A DNA stretch of 64,000 nucleotides, taken from NCBI GenBank assembly GCA_958450365.1, contig CAUEEP010000754.1, positions 1,024,001 through 1,088,000 on the forward strand, read 5' to 3'. The notes beneath the pieces were generated by a model. The model did no database searches and was not told the origin of the DNA. It was given only the letters and a program-made list of their open reading frames with translations. A program made the translations under genes and the position numbers. This document shows positions 46,905 to 59,289 of the stretch, piece after piece. Source of the DNA: Mesorhabditis belari (Eukaryota > Nematoda > Chromadorea > Rhabditida > Rhabditidae). Numbering within the stretch: position 1 is the stretch's first letter; every line of letters begins with the position of its first letter.

Positions 46905-47075
46905 TTGTTCTTCTTCCTCTTCTTCTTCCTCTTCTTCTTCCTCTTCTTCTTCCTCTTCTTCTTCCTCTTCTTCTTCCTCTTCTTCTTCCTCTTCTTCGTC
47001 TTCTTCTTCTTCTTCGTCTCTCTTCTTCATCCTCTTCTTCATCCTCTTCTTCCTCTTCTTCTTCTTTGTTATGCC
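46905..47075. repeat. CTT/CTC pyrimidine microsatellite
   Basis: 12-bp pattern TTCTTCCTCTTC. Open on both strands but low complexity. Confidence 0.9.
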
Positions 47076-49289
47076 TTCTCGTGCTGCTCTTTCATTTTGC
47101 CCATTTCGTGACTTTGATTTCACATCTAGCTTTAACAACTGTTAAACATTTTCAAAATATTGAAAGATATTCAGTTATTCGACAAGATTCTTTACCTTAT
47201 CTTCTTTCTAATCAATATTTCAACCAGTAGCCTCATCTTTCAAAAAAAAAATCCCAACTCTTATCTCCTATCAATAACTGAAGATTTTAATTTTCTGAAA
47301 ATTTTTGGTTTTCTGGTCGAAATTTGAGAAATGAGGAAATTCCAAAGCTTTTTGGCTAGTCAAAGCCTTTGTTTTTGAGGCTTTTGTTCAGCTTTTTAGC
47401 TTGCAACTTGCGAGAAAGAGCAATTTGAGTGCGTCAGGAAACGTGCGTTTACTAGAGCACAGAGTACAGGCGGAAGAAGTTTGGGTTTGAGCAAAAGTAA
47501 GCTGGGTCAAAGATTGCAATTGATCAGATCGTTTTGAAACAATGATTCCATGGCAGTCATTGTTCCAATTTTCATGTAGAATATTAGTTTACTGAATGAA
47601 ATTGGAAAGTTGATTGGATAAATGATTGGATAAATACACCGGAAATTGAGAACAGAAAATGAGCAAGAGTCGGTCTTCGATCAATGTTCTGACCAATTGA
47701 AAGAGGGGATTGAAGAGAAAGTGAATTTGAGTGTGTATCGCTGCATTTGAGTGTGATCGATTGTGGCTCTTTTCGAGCTCTTTTTGATCTCTTTTTATCT
47801 TTTCCTTCCTTTTCCCCTTTTTGTCAAACTCAAACATTACAGCTATTGTCAATCAAAATCTGTTCTTAATTCTTATTCTTTTTTTTTTCCATTCCTTTTC
47901 ATTTTTTCTATTAGCTTGGCTTACCAGTTTTTCTTCGAAAAAGCTTTCGAGAAGATTTAAGAGATTTGGAAATCGATTTCTTTATGAGAAATTGCTTTCA
48001 AGTATGACAAGTGAAAAATCGAATCAAAGAGATCATTAAAGCGAGAATCAATTTCGAACATTCAAGAACCTCTAGGAGAATAATTCAATAGGAAATTCCT
48101 AGCTTGGCTTGACTTTGGCTCTGAGATGATTTAGCTTGGCTTGACCTGGAGCTTGGTCTTGACTTCTCCTGTTGTTGAGCTGGGTTGGCTTTTGGAACAA
48201 TCCTACAATGGCTTTTGCAACAATCCTGCTAGCCTAGAAAAGCTTTACAGCTTTGCTCAATCACTCAAACGAATCCATTGTAAGCTCTTGTAAGCCAGCC
48301 GAGTCTTGTAAGCCAGTCGGGGCTAGAACCGGATTAAAATTCGCATTTTGTAAACAGATTATGACTTGGCTTGATCCTGAACTAGCTTTTGAGCTCTTTA
48401 ACTTCCCTTTAACTTCCCTTTAACTTCCCTTTAACTTCCTATTTTCCACTCTGTTCGTTTCCAAAATCGGTTCATGAACTTGTAAGCGAGATGAAGCTAG
48501 ATCAAGCCAAGCTTTCAGTTGTTTATGACCTAGATCTAGGCTTCACTTCATCTATTCTTTCTTTTCCATATCACAAAGAAATCAATGAATGAAGAAAAAA
48601 CAGAAATTGATTCAGAAAAGTTTTAAAAAACATCTAAGTTAACTTTTAAGCAATTTGCAAAATAAAAATCATTTTATAATCATTAAATTATCATTATCAT
48701 TATCATTAAATTATCATTTCATTCATTATCATTAAAAAGAAAATTTACAATAGTAATCATTGGAATAAACTCTTTTTCATTGAAAAGAACAGGCGTTCTC
48801 GTCAATTTTCTTTTCTCGAAAATCTCATGCGGTTTGTTCAGTTATTCTTTGCGCTTCTTTGAGCTTCTTTGAGCTTCTTTGCGCTTCTTTGCGCTTCTTC
48901 GAGCTTCTTTGCGCTTCTTTTTCTCCTTGTCCATCTCTCTGTTCATTGATTGATCATCACCAATTCAAACAATCAAATCATTTACTCCTACTGAACACAC
49001 CAATGTTGTGTTGCCGATTTTTGAGCTATCAGCAAATCAACAGCTGAACTGTTGCTGAACTATTGCTGAACTGTTGCTGAATTGCTGTTGAACAGAACGA
49101 ATGCCATTTTTTCATTTTCTACTATTTTCCCTTTATCCCAAAATTTTTCCCCTTTATTTTTACCCCAAATTTACTAAATTTTTTTGAGAGATTTTCTCGA
49201 AATTTACTAGATTTTTACTTCAAATTTTAGCCCTTTTTTAAAAGAAAATCTTTAGAATTCAAAATATATTCAAAATTTGAATCTTTTAA
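47076..49289. other. AT-rich DNA without recognisable genes
   Basis: Short repeats only (TTTAACTTCCC near 48405; GCGCTTCTTTGAGCTTCTTT at 48845-48925; TTGCTGAACTA near 49050). No splice-phase-consistent exons were found. Confidence 0.4.
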
Positions 49290-49442
49290 ATAATCAAAAA
49301 TCAAAAAAAAAATCCCAAAAAAAAAATCCCAAAAAAAATCCCAAAAAAAAAACCCAAAAAAAAATCCCAAAAAAAATCCCAAAAAAACCCAAAAAAAATC
49401 CCAAAAAAAAACCCAAAAAAAATCCCAAAAAAAAAACCCAAC
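49290..49442. repeat. AAAAAAATCCC repeat
   Basis: A-rich 8-11 bp units. The Lys/Asn/Pro frame across it is an artefact. Confidence 0.88.
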
Positions 49443-50049
49443 TAAAATTCACTCTGAATTTCTTCCTCATTTCTTCCTCAAAAAAAGTTTCTGAAAAATA
49501 ACGCTCAATTCTCTCTTTTCTTTCGTTTCCTTAGTTTACAAATGCATAAACTTTTCAGCTTCTTCTCCATCTTTTACAGATGGAGATTCAAAAACTCCCT
49601 TTCTTGAATTGAAGAGAGAAAAACTCAAAAAGTAAATGCGAAAATAATCTCAGCACTTATTTCTAGTGCTTTCTATGCATTTAGAAGAGAAAACATTAGA
49701 TTTTCTGAGTTTTATGAGCAATAGAAATGCAATAGAAATCCTGCGTTTACGCCTTTCAACAAAAAGTAATCACTATAGACTATTTACAGTCTAGATAATG
49801 CTTTTTTGGCAAATCTCTGCCACTGGCTTTCCATTCCACCCTTTCCCCCCTTTTTTCTATTATCAGTTTGACCTAAGACTTTTTTTTTTGACTCTTTTAC
49901 GATTTTACCAACACTTTTTACAGCCTTCCAAAGTTTTTGACATTTTTATGACTCGTTTTGTTTTTTGACAGCTTCATTCCTTTTTCATCGTTCCTTTTTC
50001 AGTTAAAATCGTTTTTACATGCCATTCATCTTCATCATTCATCTAAAAA

Positions 50050-50790
50050 GCAACCATTTTAGAGAAATTATTGTAGTCCGAGCGATAATTTACGAGATTG
50101 GCGTAATTTAAGCCTTCTAATGCATCAGAATTAGTCAATTACCATCAAAATGTCTAATCTGGATGGCACTTTAATTGATCTAAACGTCAAATAACCGATT
50201 TCCTTACAAGTTGGATACGCTTAAACTAGCCACTACAAGATTGGAGCAATGTAAGCCTTCTAATACATCAGAGTCGCTCAGTTAGCCCCGTACTGTCTAA
50301 TCTGGATAGCACTTTAGTCGATCTAAACGTCAAATAACCGAATTCTCTTTAAGTTAGAGATACTCAAACTAGTCACTACAAGATTGGGACAATCCTAGCC
50401 TTCTAATGGCCCAGAATTACTCAATTCCCAACAAAATGTCTAAGCTGGATATCACTTGAGTCAACCTAAACGCCAAATACCCGAGTTCTCTACAAGTTAA
50501 ATACACTCAAACTAATCACTACAAGATTGGGACAATCCTAGCCTTCTAATGCATCAGAGTTACTCAATTACCATCAAAATGTCTAATCTGGATAGCACCT
50601 TAAATGCTCTAAACACTAAATAACCGATTTCCTTACAAGTTAGATACACTCAAACTAGTCACTACAAGATTGGAGCAATTTAAGCCTTCTAATGCATCAG
50701 AATCGCCCAATTACCATCAAAATCTCTGATCTGGATAGCACTTTAATTGATCTAGACGTCAAATACCAGAACTCCTTACGAGAAATCAAT
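50050..50790. repeat. 142-bp satellite, block 1 (about 5 units)
   Basis: The unit contains CACTACAAGATTGGAGCAAT, AAGCCTTCTAATGCATCAGA, GTCTAATCTGGATAGCACTT and TAAACGTCAAATAACCGATT. Successive AGATTGG motifs are about 142 bp apart. Confidence 0.9.
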
Positions 50791-51280
50791 AACAAGAGTT
50801 CTTAAAAATGAGTTGACACCAAGAATTTCATCATTCTGGGCGTAGTGTTGTGCATGTGCTAAGCAAATTCTGTTCCAAATCAAAAATCCATAGAGCCAGA
50901 CGTGGGTTTTTCTATTGTGATCGAGTGCTTTTCACATTGCCCATTTTCTCTTTTCCTTCCTAATTCTCAATGTAAACAGTTCACTTTCTTTTCACAGTTT
51001 CCGTAACTCGTTTTCCTCTCCTTCTCATTTCCCTCATCCATTCATTCCCCTTTACCGATCCTTTTCCCAATCTTTGCAATTCATGTCCTCTCATCTTTCA
51101 ATCAAATATTGCACCTCAAAAAGGTATCCCAACTTCTTTCCCAACTTTTTGAGATGATCACTGTTTCGTCGAGTCCGTTGCCTTCAAAAATTGCGTTCCT
51201 ATTTGCGTCCCATTTTCGTCGCTCGTTCCTATTTACATTTAATTTGCGTCACTTTCCCGTCGCGTCCGTTCCCTTCAAGA

Positions 51281-51378
51281 TTACGTCCCTATTTACGTCG
51301 CTTTTTCGTCTCGTTCTCTTCCCCTAAATTTTTTGATTCTTTCGACAGAATTTGTGTGTGTGGCAGACCCTAAAAGGC
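51281..51378. repeat. Direct repeat of about 95 bp flanking satellite block 2 (left copy)
   Basis: Contains CGCTTTTTCGTCTCGTTCT and GAATTTGTGTGTGTGGCAGA. It matches 51796-51892. Confidence 0.85.
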
Positions 51379-51795
51379 CATTACAAGATTGGAGCAATTT
51401 AAGCCTTCTAATGCATCAGAATCGCTCAATTAGCCCCGAACTGTCTAATCTGGATAGCACTTTAGTCGATCTAAACGTCAAATAGCCGACTTCCCTTCAA
51501 GTTAGAGATACTCAAACTAGTCACTACAAGATTGGGACAATTCTAGCCTTCTAATGCATCAGAATCGCTCAATTACCATCAAACGGTCTAATCTGGATAG
51601 CAATTTAGTTGACCGTAACCTTCAATAACCGAATTCCTTTCAATTTAGATACACTTAAACTAGTCACTACAAGATTGGGACAATCCTAGCCTTCTAATGC
51701 ATCAGAATCGCTCAATTACCATCAAAATGTCTAATCTGGATAGCACTTGAGTCGATCTCAACGTCAAATACCCGAATTCTCTTCAAGTTAGAGAT
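51372..51795. repeat. 142-bp satellite, block 2 (3 units)
   Basis: Same unit as block 1, same orientation. Confidence 0.9.
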
Positions 51796-51892
51796 CGTCC
51801 CTATTTGCGTCGCTTTTTCGTCTCGTTCTTTTCCCTAAATTTTTTGATTCTTTCGGCAGAATTTGTGTGTGTGGCAGACCCTAAAAGGGCTT
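51796..51892. repeat. Direct repeat of about 95 bp flanking satellite block 2 (right copy)
   Basis: Near-identical to the left copy, starting GTCCCTATTTGCGTCGC and ending GGCAGACCCTAAAAGG. Confidence 0.85.
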
Positions 51893-52232
51893 CTCGCCCT
51901 TTGAAATTTAAAGTTTTACCCTTATTCTTTCGATTTGATGTTTCTCTTGATGCGCCCATTTTTGTAAAGAATATTGTTGCGTTTTCTTTCGCTACTAATA
52001 AACGGTGAAATCTGATTTACTTTAAAATACCCTTAAGGTAGTTTAAAGTCTTAAATTCTGTGTAAATTTCGACTACGCAACACTCCTTAAAAGGGCTTCT
52101 ATTAAAGCTTTTACAGGAACTTTTCCCTTACAATTAGTAAGCCTTCTCCATGAGGCTGATTTTTCCTTTAGAAATTCGATTAACAATAGATAAGTGTTGA
52201 GTGGGAATCTCCCTTCAGTTTCAGTGGGACAC

Positions 52233-52238
52233 TTCTGA

Positions 52239-52283
<45 letters not shown>

Positions 52284-52285
52284 AA
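52233..52285. repeat. CT dinucleotide microsatellite
   Basis: About 25 CT units with one TTT interruption. Confidence 0.9.
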
Positions 52286-52928
52286 GATCTCTTGTCAATC
52301 CAATTGTTGCTTCTCTCCTTCCCATTCTATTTCCAAAACTAGCACAGACTAGTTCTGCAAAATTTTGCAAAAATATCCCCAATTTTGCGTTTTAGCGATT
52401 TTGCCGCACTTTGTGCTCACACAAGCTAACGCAAGATTTCTAGCAACTTCTCCAAAACTATTCTCTTTTTTTTCTTATTTAAGAAAGTTAAACATTTAAT
52501 TTTGATTTTTACATGAAATTCTCGTTTTTGAAGCTTTCAAGCGTCAAAACATTACTCATTTCAAAAAAGGAAAAAACATTTTTTTTTCTAATCATGAATT
52601 CCCCCAAAATTCCACGAAAATTCTTTTGTCATTCCGGAAAAAACGAGAAAAAAAGACGAAAATTTGCATAAAATATGCATGTTTACTGGAAAAATATTTG
52701 GATGATCGGCAAATTTGTCATTAGCAAACGCGGAGATGCGTTTTTCTCGTTTTTCTTGCAAAATTCGATTTTTAAATCGTTAACAAGTAATATTTTACTC
52801 TCGTTTTTAAAGGCAATCGTAGCCTCACCTAGAGAAAAGGCGATAATCGGCTCGTCACACAATAGAGTTATTCAAATTTCTCCCCTTTCACTCGATTTGT
52901 GTCCTATATTGTCTATCTTTTCTCTTTT

Positions 52929-53325
52929 TACAAGATTGGAACAATTTAAGCCTTCTTATGCATCAGAATTGTTCAATAAGCACCAAATGGTCTAATCTGG
53001 ATAGCACTTGAGTTGACTGTAACGTCAAATAACCGATTTCCTTACAAATTAGAGATACTCAAACTAGTGCTTACAAGATTGGAGCAATTTAAGCCTTCTA
53101 ATGCATCAGAGTTACTCAATTACCATCAAAATTTCTAATCTGGATAGCACTTTAATTGCTCTAAACACCAAATAACCGATTTCCTTACAAGTTAGATGCA
53201 CTCAAACTAGCCACCACAAGATTGGAGCAATCCAAGCCTTCTAATGCCTCAGAATTGCTCAATTACCATCAAAGTGTCGAATCTGGGTAGCACTTTAGTT
53301 GATCTAAACGTCAAATACTAGAATC
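52929..53325. repeat. 142-bp satellite, block 3 (3 units)
   Basis: Begins ACAAGATTGGAACAATTTAA. It differs from block 1 by scattered substitutions. Confidence 0.88.
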
Positions 53326-54156
53326 CCTATATAAAGTATTAAATTGTCCAGAGTCTTTTCATTCCTTTTCGTAATTCCTTTGAAAAAACAAATTCACCAA
53401 TTAGCCTATGCTTTGCTCTAAATCAACATGTAAAGAGGATTACTCGTAGCTACTCGAAAAAATGTCGGTTAATCGAGTAACAAGTTACTTATGCAAATTT
53501 TACTCGAGAGTACTCGCAAAGAACACACTCTAGTTATGCGTATGCTTTACAATGCAAATTTTGACATGATTCTGATTACAATGATCTGATTACCATGATC
53601 TGATTACAATGATTACAATGTTCTATTCAAATCTTCTCTCTCGATTCGTCGATTGTCTCTCCCCATTGTCTCTCTCCATTTTCTCTCAAAAAAGTGTTGT
53701 TGTTGTGTCGACCTTTTTCCATGGATGGACAAGGGTTCATCGAAAAGAAAAGGAAAAGAATGATCGATTTTGGCCGAGTCTCTCTTTTCATGTCCATGCC
53801 AAGACTCCCTTTGCCTCCAATTTCTATTCCTTTCTATTCCTTTCCTTTCTTTTCCATTCCTTTCCATTCTTCTCTCCTTATAGACACAAAACATATAGAA
53901 AAAAGATTTTTCTATACATTTACTTCATTTAACTTTACTTCTAATCTTTTTTTCATTCATTTCTTCATCAATTTCTTCATTTCCCTTTATTTTTTTTGCG
54001 TTTTTTATATTTGGTTTACTTTAGATTTGATTATTATTAGATTGTTAGACTTTTTTGAATGATCTTTGTTATTTTAATGAATGAAAAATGAAATTATCTT
54101 TATTATTTGAAGATTTAAATTAGTATACTATGTTTTAATTATCTTTATTATGTAGT
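53326..54156. other. AT-rich spacer without recognisable genes
   Basis: Contains a short TTTCTATTCC repeat near 53820 and a GAGTACTCG/CGAGTAAC palindromic patch near 53450-53520. No exon is supported. Confidence 0.4.
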
Positions 54157-54545
54157 AAACTAGCTACTACAAGATTGGAGCAATCCAAGCCTTCCAAATC
54201 CATCAGAATCGCTCAATTACCATCAAAGTGTCGAATCTGGATAGCACTTTAGTTGACCGTAAAGTCAAATAACCGATTTCCTTACAAATTAGAGATACTC
54301 AAATTAGTGCTTACAAGATTGGAGCAATTTAAGCCTTCTTTTGCTTCAGAATTACTCAATTACGATCAAAATGTCTAATCTGGATAGCACTTGAGTCGAT
54401 CTCAACGTCAAATACCCGAATTCTCTTCAAGTTAGATACACTCAAACTAGCCACTACAAGATTGGAGCAATTTAAGCCTTCTATTGCTTCAGAATTACTC
54501 AATTACGATCAAAATGGCTAATCTGGATAGCACTTTAGTTGTCCT
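54157..54545. repeat. 142-bp satellite, block 4 (3 units)
   Basis: Same unit and orientation as blocks 1-3. Confidence 0.88.
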
Positions 54546-55013
54546 AGTTACTACATAGTAAAGTTACTGCATAGTAGAAAGAATCAAACTTTCTAGAAAG
54601 AATCAAGCTTTCTAGACTCTAGCTCTTTTTTTCTATATCTTTTATAGCAAAAAGAATCACTCCAGCAAATAGCCCCTTGTTTTCTAAACTCGAAATAGCA
54701 TTGTAATCACGTAAAAGCTGTTTGCTAGCTGCTTGCTAAAAGGTGGAAATGACTAGTTTTCTACAACAGCTTATTTTCCTTCTACTTCTATGAAATCTTC
54801 TATGAAACCTTTAGACCTTTCCTCATTTTATTCTCTCATTAAAAACCGCTCGATTAGTTTTAGTGATTAGTTTTTGGTTGTAAAAGCTTGCAAAAACACA
54901 TTTATTCACCAATAATCTAGTACAAACAATCCACAAGCAAAACGGTATAAGTACACAAGTACAATGGTTAGGCCCTAAAAGTAGGAAAGGAAACCTCATG
55001 AAAAAATGAGCGA

Positions 55014-55098
55014 TAATGCAGTTAGCGGGATTGAACCCTTGACCTCGGGATTGAACCCACCGACTGATAAACGAGGCTCTTAGCCACTCGGCCATGAC
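55014..55098 (-). pseudogene. tRNA-like sequence, long variable arm type
   Basis: The minus strand reads CCGTCATGGCCGAGTGGCTA, as in Leu/Ser tRNAs, then two box B-like motifs (GGGTTCAATCCCGAGG and AGGGTTCAATCCCG) 20 nt apart. The length of about 84 nt fits a type II tRNA, but the anticodon stem does not form by eye. Confidence 0.5.
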
Positions 55099-55211
55099 GG
55101 CTTCGGCTCGCCAGGTAAATTTAAGAGATTTAGCTATGAGAGAGTTAAATTGAAATTCTTTCTTTCTCCTTCCGTCTCCCCCCTTATGATCCCTTCTTTT
55201 GCTCGGGAGGT

Positions 55212-55292
55212 TAAGGTGCCTGATGGCTCAGTGGTTAGAGGTTAAAGAGCGGTAGGTGATAGATCGAGGGTTCAATCCCCACTACTGCAGTT
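55212..55292 (+). pseudogene. tRNA-like sequence
   Basis: TGCCTGATGGCTCAGTGGTTA (box A) and GAGGGTTCAATCCCCAC (box B). The T stem has four of five pairs. The 5' half matches the 2713-3182 cluster. Confidence 0.5.
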
Positions 55293-55889
55293 ATTTCTTC
55301 TTTTTCTTGCCAATTCTTTCACTTTATTACGATTTGTACAAATGACGATTTGCGCCGTATTTGCGACATTATTTGGCGTTAAAAAATCATTTCCTTTCTG
55401 TGGATTCATTCTAAACATTTGCTGATGTATTTACTCGAAATCTACTAATCTCGAAAATCTATCTTTCTATATCGAATTTTATCAGTTTTTTTGCTGTTTA
55501 TTTTTTTTGATTCATTTTTTAGGCTTTTCTTTTACTTTTTCTTCCTTTTTCTTCGTTTTTCTTCCTCATTCTTTTCTGTTCATTGTTTAAAATGACTGAA
55601 AATATTCAAATTTACCGATAAACTTTTAAACTTTATACAATTTTTGTCAAAAATTCTAGGTTTTTCTCTTTAAAATACAATTTCTCCGTTTCCATTCGAC
55701 CCGTTTGACTAAGCCTGATTCGAATTTGCGAATTTCTCAATTCTTTTAACCAAAAACATCAAAAATTGTTTCTATAGAGAAATTAGCATTTAAAAGTGAC
55801 CAGTGAGCAGCACAGCAAAGAGATTTCCCTGGCTTTACATCTCATTTTTGTTCGTGCCAAATTCAACACCCGATTTTAACCCTCTAAAA

Positions 55890-55962
55890 TCATTAGATCA
55901 TCTAAATCATCTAAAATCATCTAAAATCATCTAAAATCATCTAAAATCAATTTAAAATCATG
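55890..55962. repeat. ATCATCTAAA repeat
   Basis: Short 10-11 bp units. The following 55975-56045 segment is an inverted fragment of the 7796 and 4374 repeat (AGAATCTATTGCAAAAAGAA). Confidence 0.75.
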
Positions 55963-56199
55963 ATTCTCTGATAAACTTAATGTCTATTTTAAAGGTTTTT
56001 TCATAGAGAATCTATTGCAAAAAGAATTAAGCGAATTTGTTGGAAATTGAGGATTTTATGGCTTTTTAAAGGATTTCAATGATTCCCACTTATAGTTCTT
56101 GTTTGCTTTTTTTGAAAACCTTGAAAGTTAAGTCTATAATAACGATGAATTCTAGAATTCTATTCCCATTTTCTCGATATTTTGTTGTTTATCTGAAAT

Positions 56200-56310
56200 T
56201 CTCTTTCGATTCTCTTTCTTTCCCTCTTCCTTCCCCTCTTCCTTCCCCCTTCTCTCTCCCCCCTCTCTTCCCCCTCTCTTCCCCCCTCTCTTCCCCCTCT
56301 CTTTCCCCTT
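56200..56310. repeat. CTTCCCCCTCTC pyrimidine tract
   Basis: Low-complexity tract; no gene. Confidence 0.75.
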
Positions 56311-56614
56311 CGAATCATCCTCTCCCACATTAATTTCCCACCAATTTTTTCTCTTTTCATTTCAATTCTTCTTCTACTTGCTTTTCCTCAATTTCATAAC
56401 TAATAACTTTTTTCTTGTCTTTTCTTGTCTTTTCTTATGTTTTTTTCCAGAAAATTGAATTCCAATGGGTTAGACTAGCACAAAAAAAAACACTGGCCAA
56501 TTTTAAGCTTTAGATAGCTTTTTTTTGTATTAATGAACTAGGAAAAGGTATTAATGAAAATTAGCGTTGCCAATTGCTAGTGATTTTTTTGAAATGAAAC
56601 CAAATTTATCTTAT

Positions 56615-56908
56615 AGAATAGAATAGAATAGAATAGAATAGAATAGAATAGAACAGAATAGGATAAAATAGAACATATAGAACCTATAGAATAGAATAGA
56701 ATAGAGCTTATAGAGCCCATTGAATAAAATAGAGCCTATAGAATCTATGGAATAGAATAGAATAGAGCTTATAGAGCTTATAGAGCTTATAGAGTCTTAT
56801 AGAGCCCATAGAATAAGATAGAACTTATAGAACCTGTAGAATAGAATAGAATAGAGCTTATAGAGCTTGTAGAGCCTATAGAACCTATAGAATAGAATAG
56901 AACAAGAA
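56615..56908. repeat. AGAAT pentamer and AGAGCTTAT arrays
   Basis: GAATA units pass into TAGAGCTTATAGAGCCTATA. Confidence 0.88.
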
Positions 56909-57067
56909 TTGAAACCGAATCCCGATTTTAGAAAACGAATTCTTGATTCCGAAAACGTTTTCACTTTCCCCCCTTGAAGCCTGTAAAGCGTGAGATCTGA
57001 TTTACAAGTTTTAAGCCGCCTTACTTGCCATTTTTACGCAAAGAAGCTAACTAGTGACACGATGGAT

Positions 57068-57190
57068 TGCCAAAGCTGCCAAAGCCAAAGCTGCCAAAGC
57101 CAAAGCTGCCAAAGCCAAAGCTGCCAAAGCTGCCAAAGCCAAAGCTGCCAAAGCTGCCAAAGCCAAAGCTGCCAAAGCCAAAGCTAACGG
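57068..57190. repeat. GCCAAAGCT / GCCAAAGCCAAAGCT array
   Basis: 9-bp and 15-bp units mixed, ending with the palindromic GCTAACGGCTAACGG. Confidence 0.9.
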
Positions 57191-57959
57191 CTAACGGCCC
57201 AAAGCGCCTCTAGTTCTCTCATTGACCATTTATCTTTTCGTTTTTTCAATCTACGAAATGCTCAACTCTTTCCCGATCCTCATAAATCAGCCATTTGAGT
57301 CTTGTGATCGGTCTTTTGTGAGTGATTGATTGAGATCCCTCGTAGAACTCTGATTTCTTGTCTAACAATGATTGGGAAAAGTTGGGAAAAGATTTTGAAT
57401 GATAAAATTGATTGAATAAGTGAGTTTTCTAAAATTCTATTGGTTCTATTGGTTTTATTGATTCTATTGAAAGTTCTATTGGTTTTATTGATTCTATTCT
57501 ATTTATTCATTCTCTGATTTGATTGATTGATTGATTGAATCAACAATCATCAACAATCAATCAATCAAATCAACAATTACATTTAATTCTCTATTCTAAA
57601 TTATAGAAATCTTTATTTTACTTAAATTAAAGATAAGGATAAAGATAAAGAAAGAGAAAAAAAAGAGATTGAGTGAAATGAATGAGGAAAATCTCTTCAA
57701 TCTCTTCAATCTCTTCAATCTCTTCAACCTTTTGCTTCTAAATCCCTAAAGACAACGAGATACAACGTTGATAGAAGACTATTCCTTTTTTTGAGTCAAA
57801 CAGAATTCAGAAAAAGTTGTAGAAACGAGAATTGACTTTAAAAAAGAGGAAATTAACTTTAAAAGAAACATTTCTGCATTGTGAGATTCCTGCTTGTACT
57901 TAAAATAAAGCTAGAAAGATTTGTGAGGGTTTTCTCTGTGAGAAAGATTTGTGAGGGTT

Positions 57960-58356
57960 TTGTGAGGTCTTCTGAAATGCTGGGAAGCTTCCATTTCATT
58001 ATAGAGCTTTGTTATAGATGGCTTTGTGAGCTGGGATGCTTCCATTTCATTATAGAGCCTCGTTATAGATAGCTTTGTGTGCTGGGATGCTTCCATTTCA
58101 TTATAGAGCTTTGTTATAGATAGCTTTGTGTGCTGGGATGCTTCCATTCCATTATAGAGCCTCGTTATAGATAGCTTTGTGTGCTGGGAAGCTTCCATTT
58201 CATTATAGAGCTTTGTTATAGATAGCTTTGTGTGCTGGGAAGCTTCCATTTCATTATAGAGCTTTGTTATAGATAGCTTTGTGTGCTGGGACGCTTCCAT
58301 TTCATTATAGAGCCTCGTTATAGATAGCTTTGTGTGCTGGGATGCTTCCATTTCAT
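57960..58356. repeat. 51-bp minisatellite, about 7 copies
   Basis: The unit is GCTTTGTGTGCTGGGATGCT + TCCATTTCATTATAGAGC + CTCGTTATAGATA. Since 51 is a multiple of 3, one minus frame stays open with a 17-residue repeat (MEASQHTKLSITKLYNE). Without splice or start context I treat it as non-coding. A partial unit continues at 58560-58610, beyond an inserted element. Confidence 0.9.
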
Positions 58357-58532
58357 AAAAAAACGATCGTCACTTTAGCGCGTCTGTAACTTCCTTCGCT
58401 TTGAGTTTAAACTATTAGTGTTATACCATTTCTGAAAGCTCTTTTCAAGGGCTACACAATGGTAATATTAATATTTACAAATACGGTAAAGACAATGGAG
58501 TTACAGACGCGCGAAAGTGACGATCGTTTTTT
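58357..58532. mobile_element. 176-bp MITE-like element inside the 51-bp array
   Basis: Inverted ends AAAAAACGATCGTCACTTTA and its complement enclose a body without frames. The inner part of the repeat is GCGCGTCTGTAACT / AGTTACAGACGCGC, giving about 35-bp arms. It separates 51-bp units on either side. Confidence 0.75.
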
Positions 58533-59289
58533 CAAATATCATATTTCATTGTCCAGTAGTGTAGCTGCGATGGGACGCTTCCATTTCATTGTAGAGCTTC
58601 GTTATAGATATCTTTGTGCGCTTTCACTATTATTTTCTGTTTCCCAATCAAATAGAAAGAAAAGAAAGACAATTTTGTGTAATCTTTTGAGATTTTTTAT
58701 CGAATTTTCATCTAACACAATATTTCAATTTTCCATAAATCAATTTTTGATCTAGAAAGCTTTATGAAGTTCGTAAAATATGTTAATTTGTTTGCTTTAA
58801 CTCCTTCTCTAGTAAGGTGCATTGTAGCATTGTAGCATTGTAGCATTGATTAGCACATCTCCTTGACAAGCAAAGATCGCAGGTTCAAGCCTTAGAAAAG
58901 GCCGTAGAGAAGTCCGTAGAGCTTCAAAAATGTCTTCAGAAAGGAATCGTATGCGTAGATTCCGAATTTCGATAAATCAGACGTCGCTGACACATCAAAT
59001 TTGGGCTAAAAGGCAAAAACTACGCAACTTAACGCTTTTCCCCTATTTCTTTTGATATTCTGGATATGAATTGTTTTTGCTTGTCTTTCTTTCTTTCTTT
59101 CTTTCCCCTTTTATCCCCAGAAGAGAGATTTAGCTCAATTAGGCTGTAATTGTCATGTCGTTGTGGAGAAAGAGAAGGCAAAACACTCTCCATCCCACTC
59201 TAGTTTCTCCATTGTTCTCCAATCTCTTCATTTTTCTCTTTCATTCATTCACAAGTCATAAATATACAAGATTCTTTAAGTTTAGCCGA

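Noticed and set aside
57911..58351. 146-codon minus frame with a 17-residue repeat
   Set aside because: The 51-bp unit is a multiple of three, so openness is automatic. A MITE interrupts the array and no splice sites fit.
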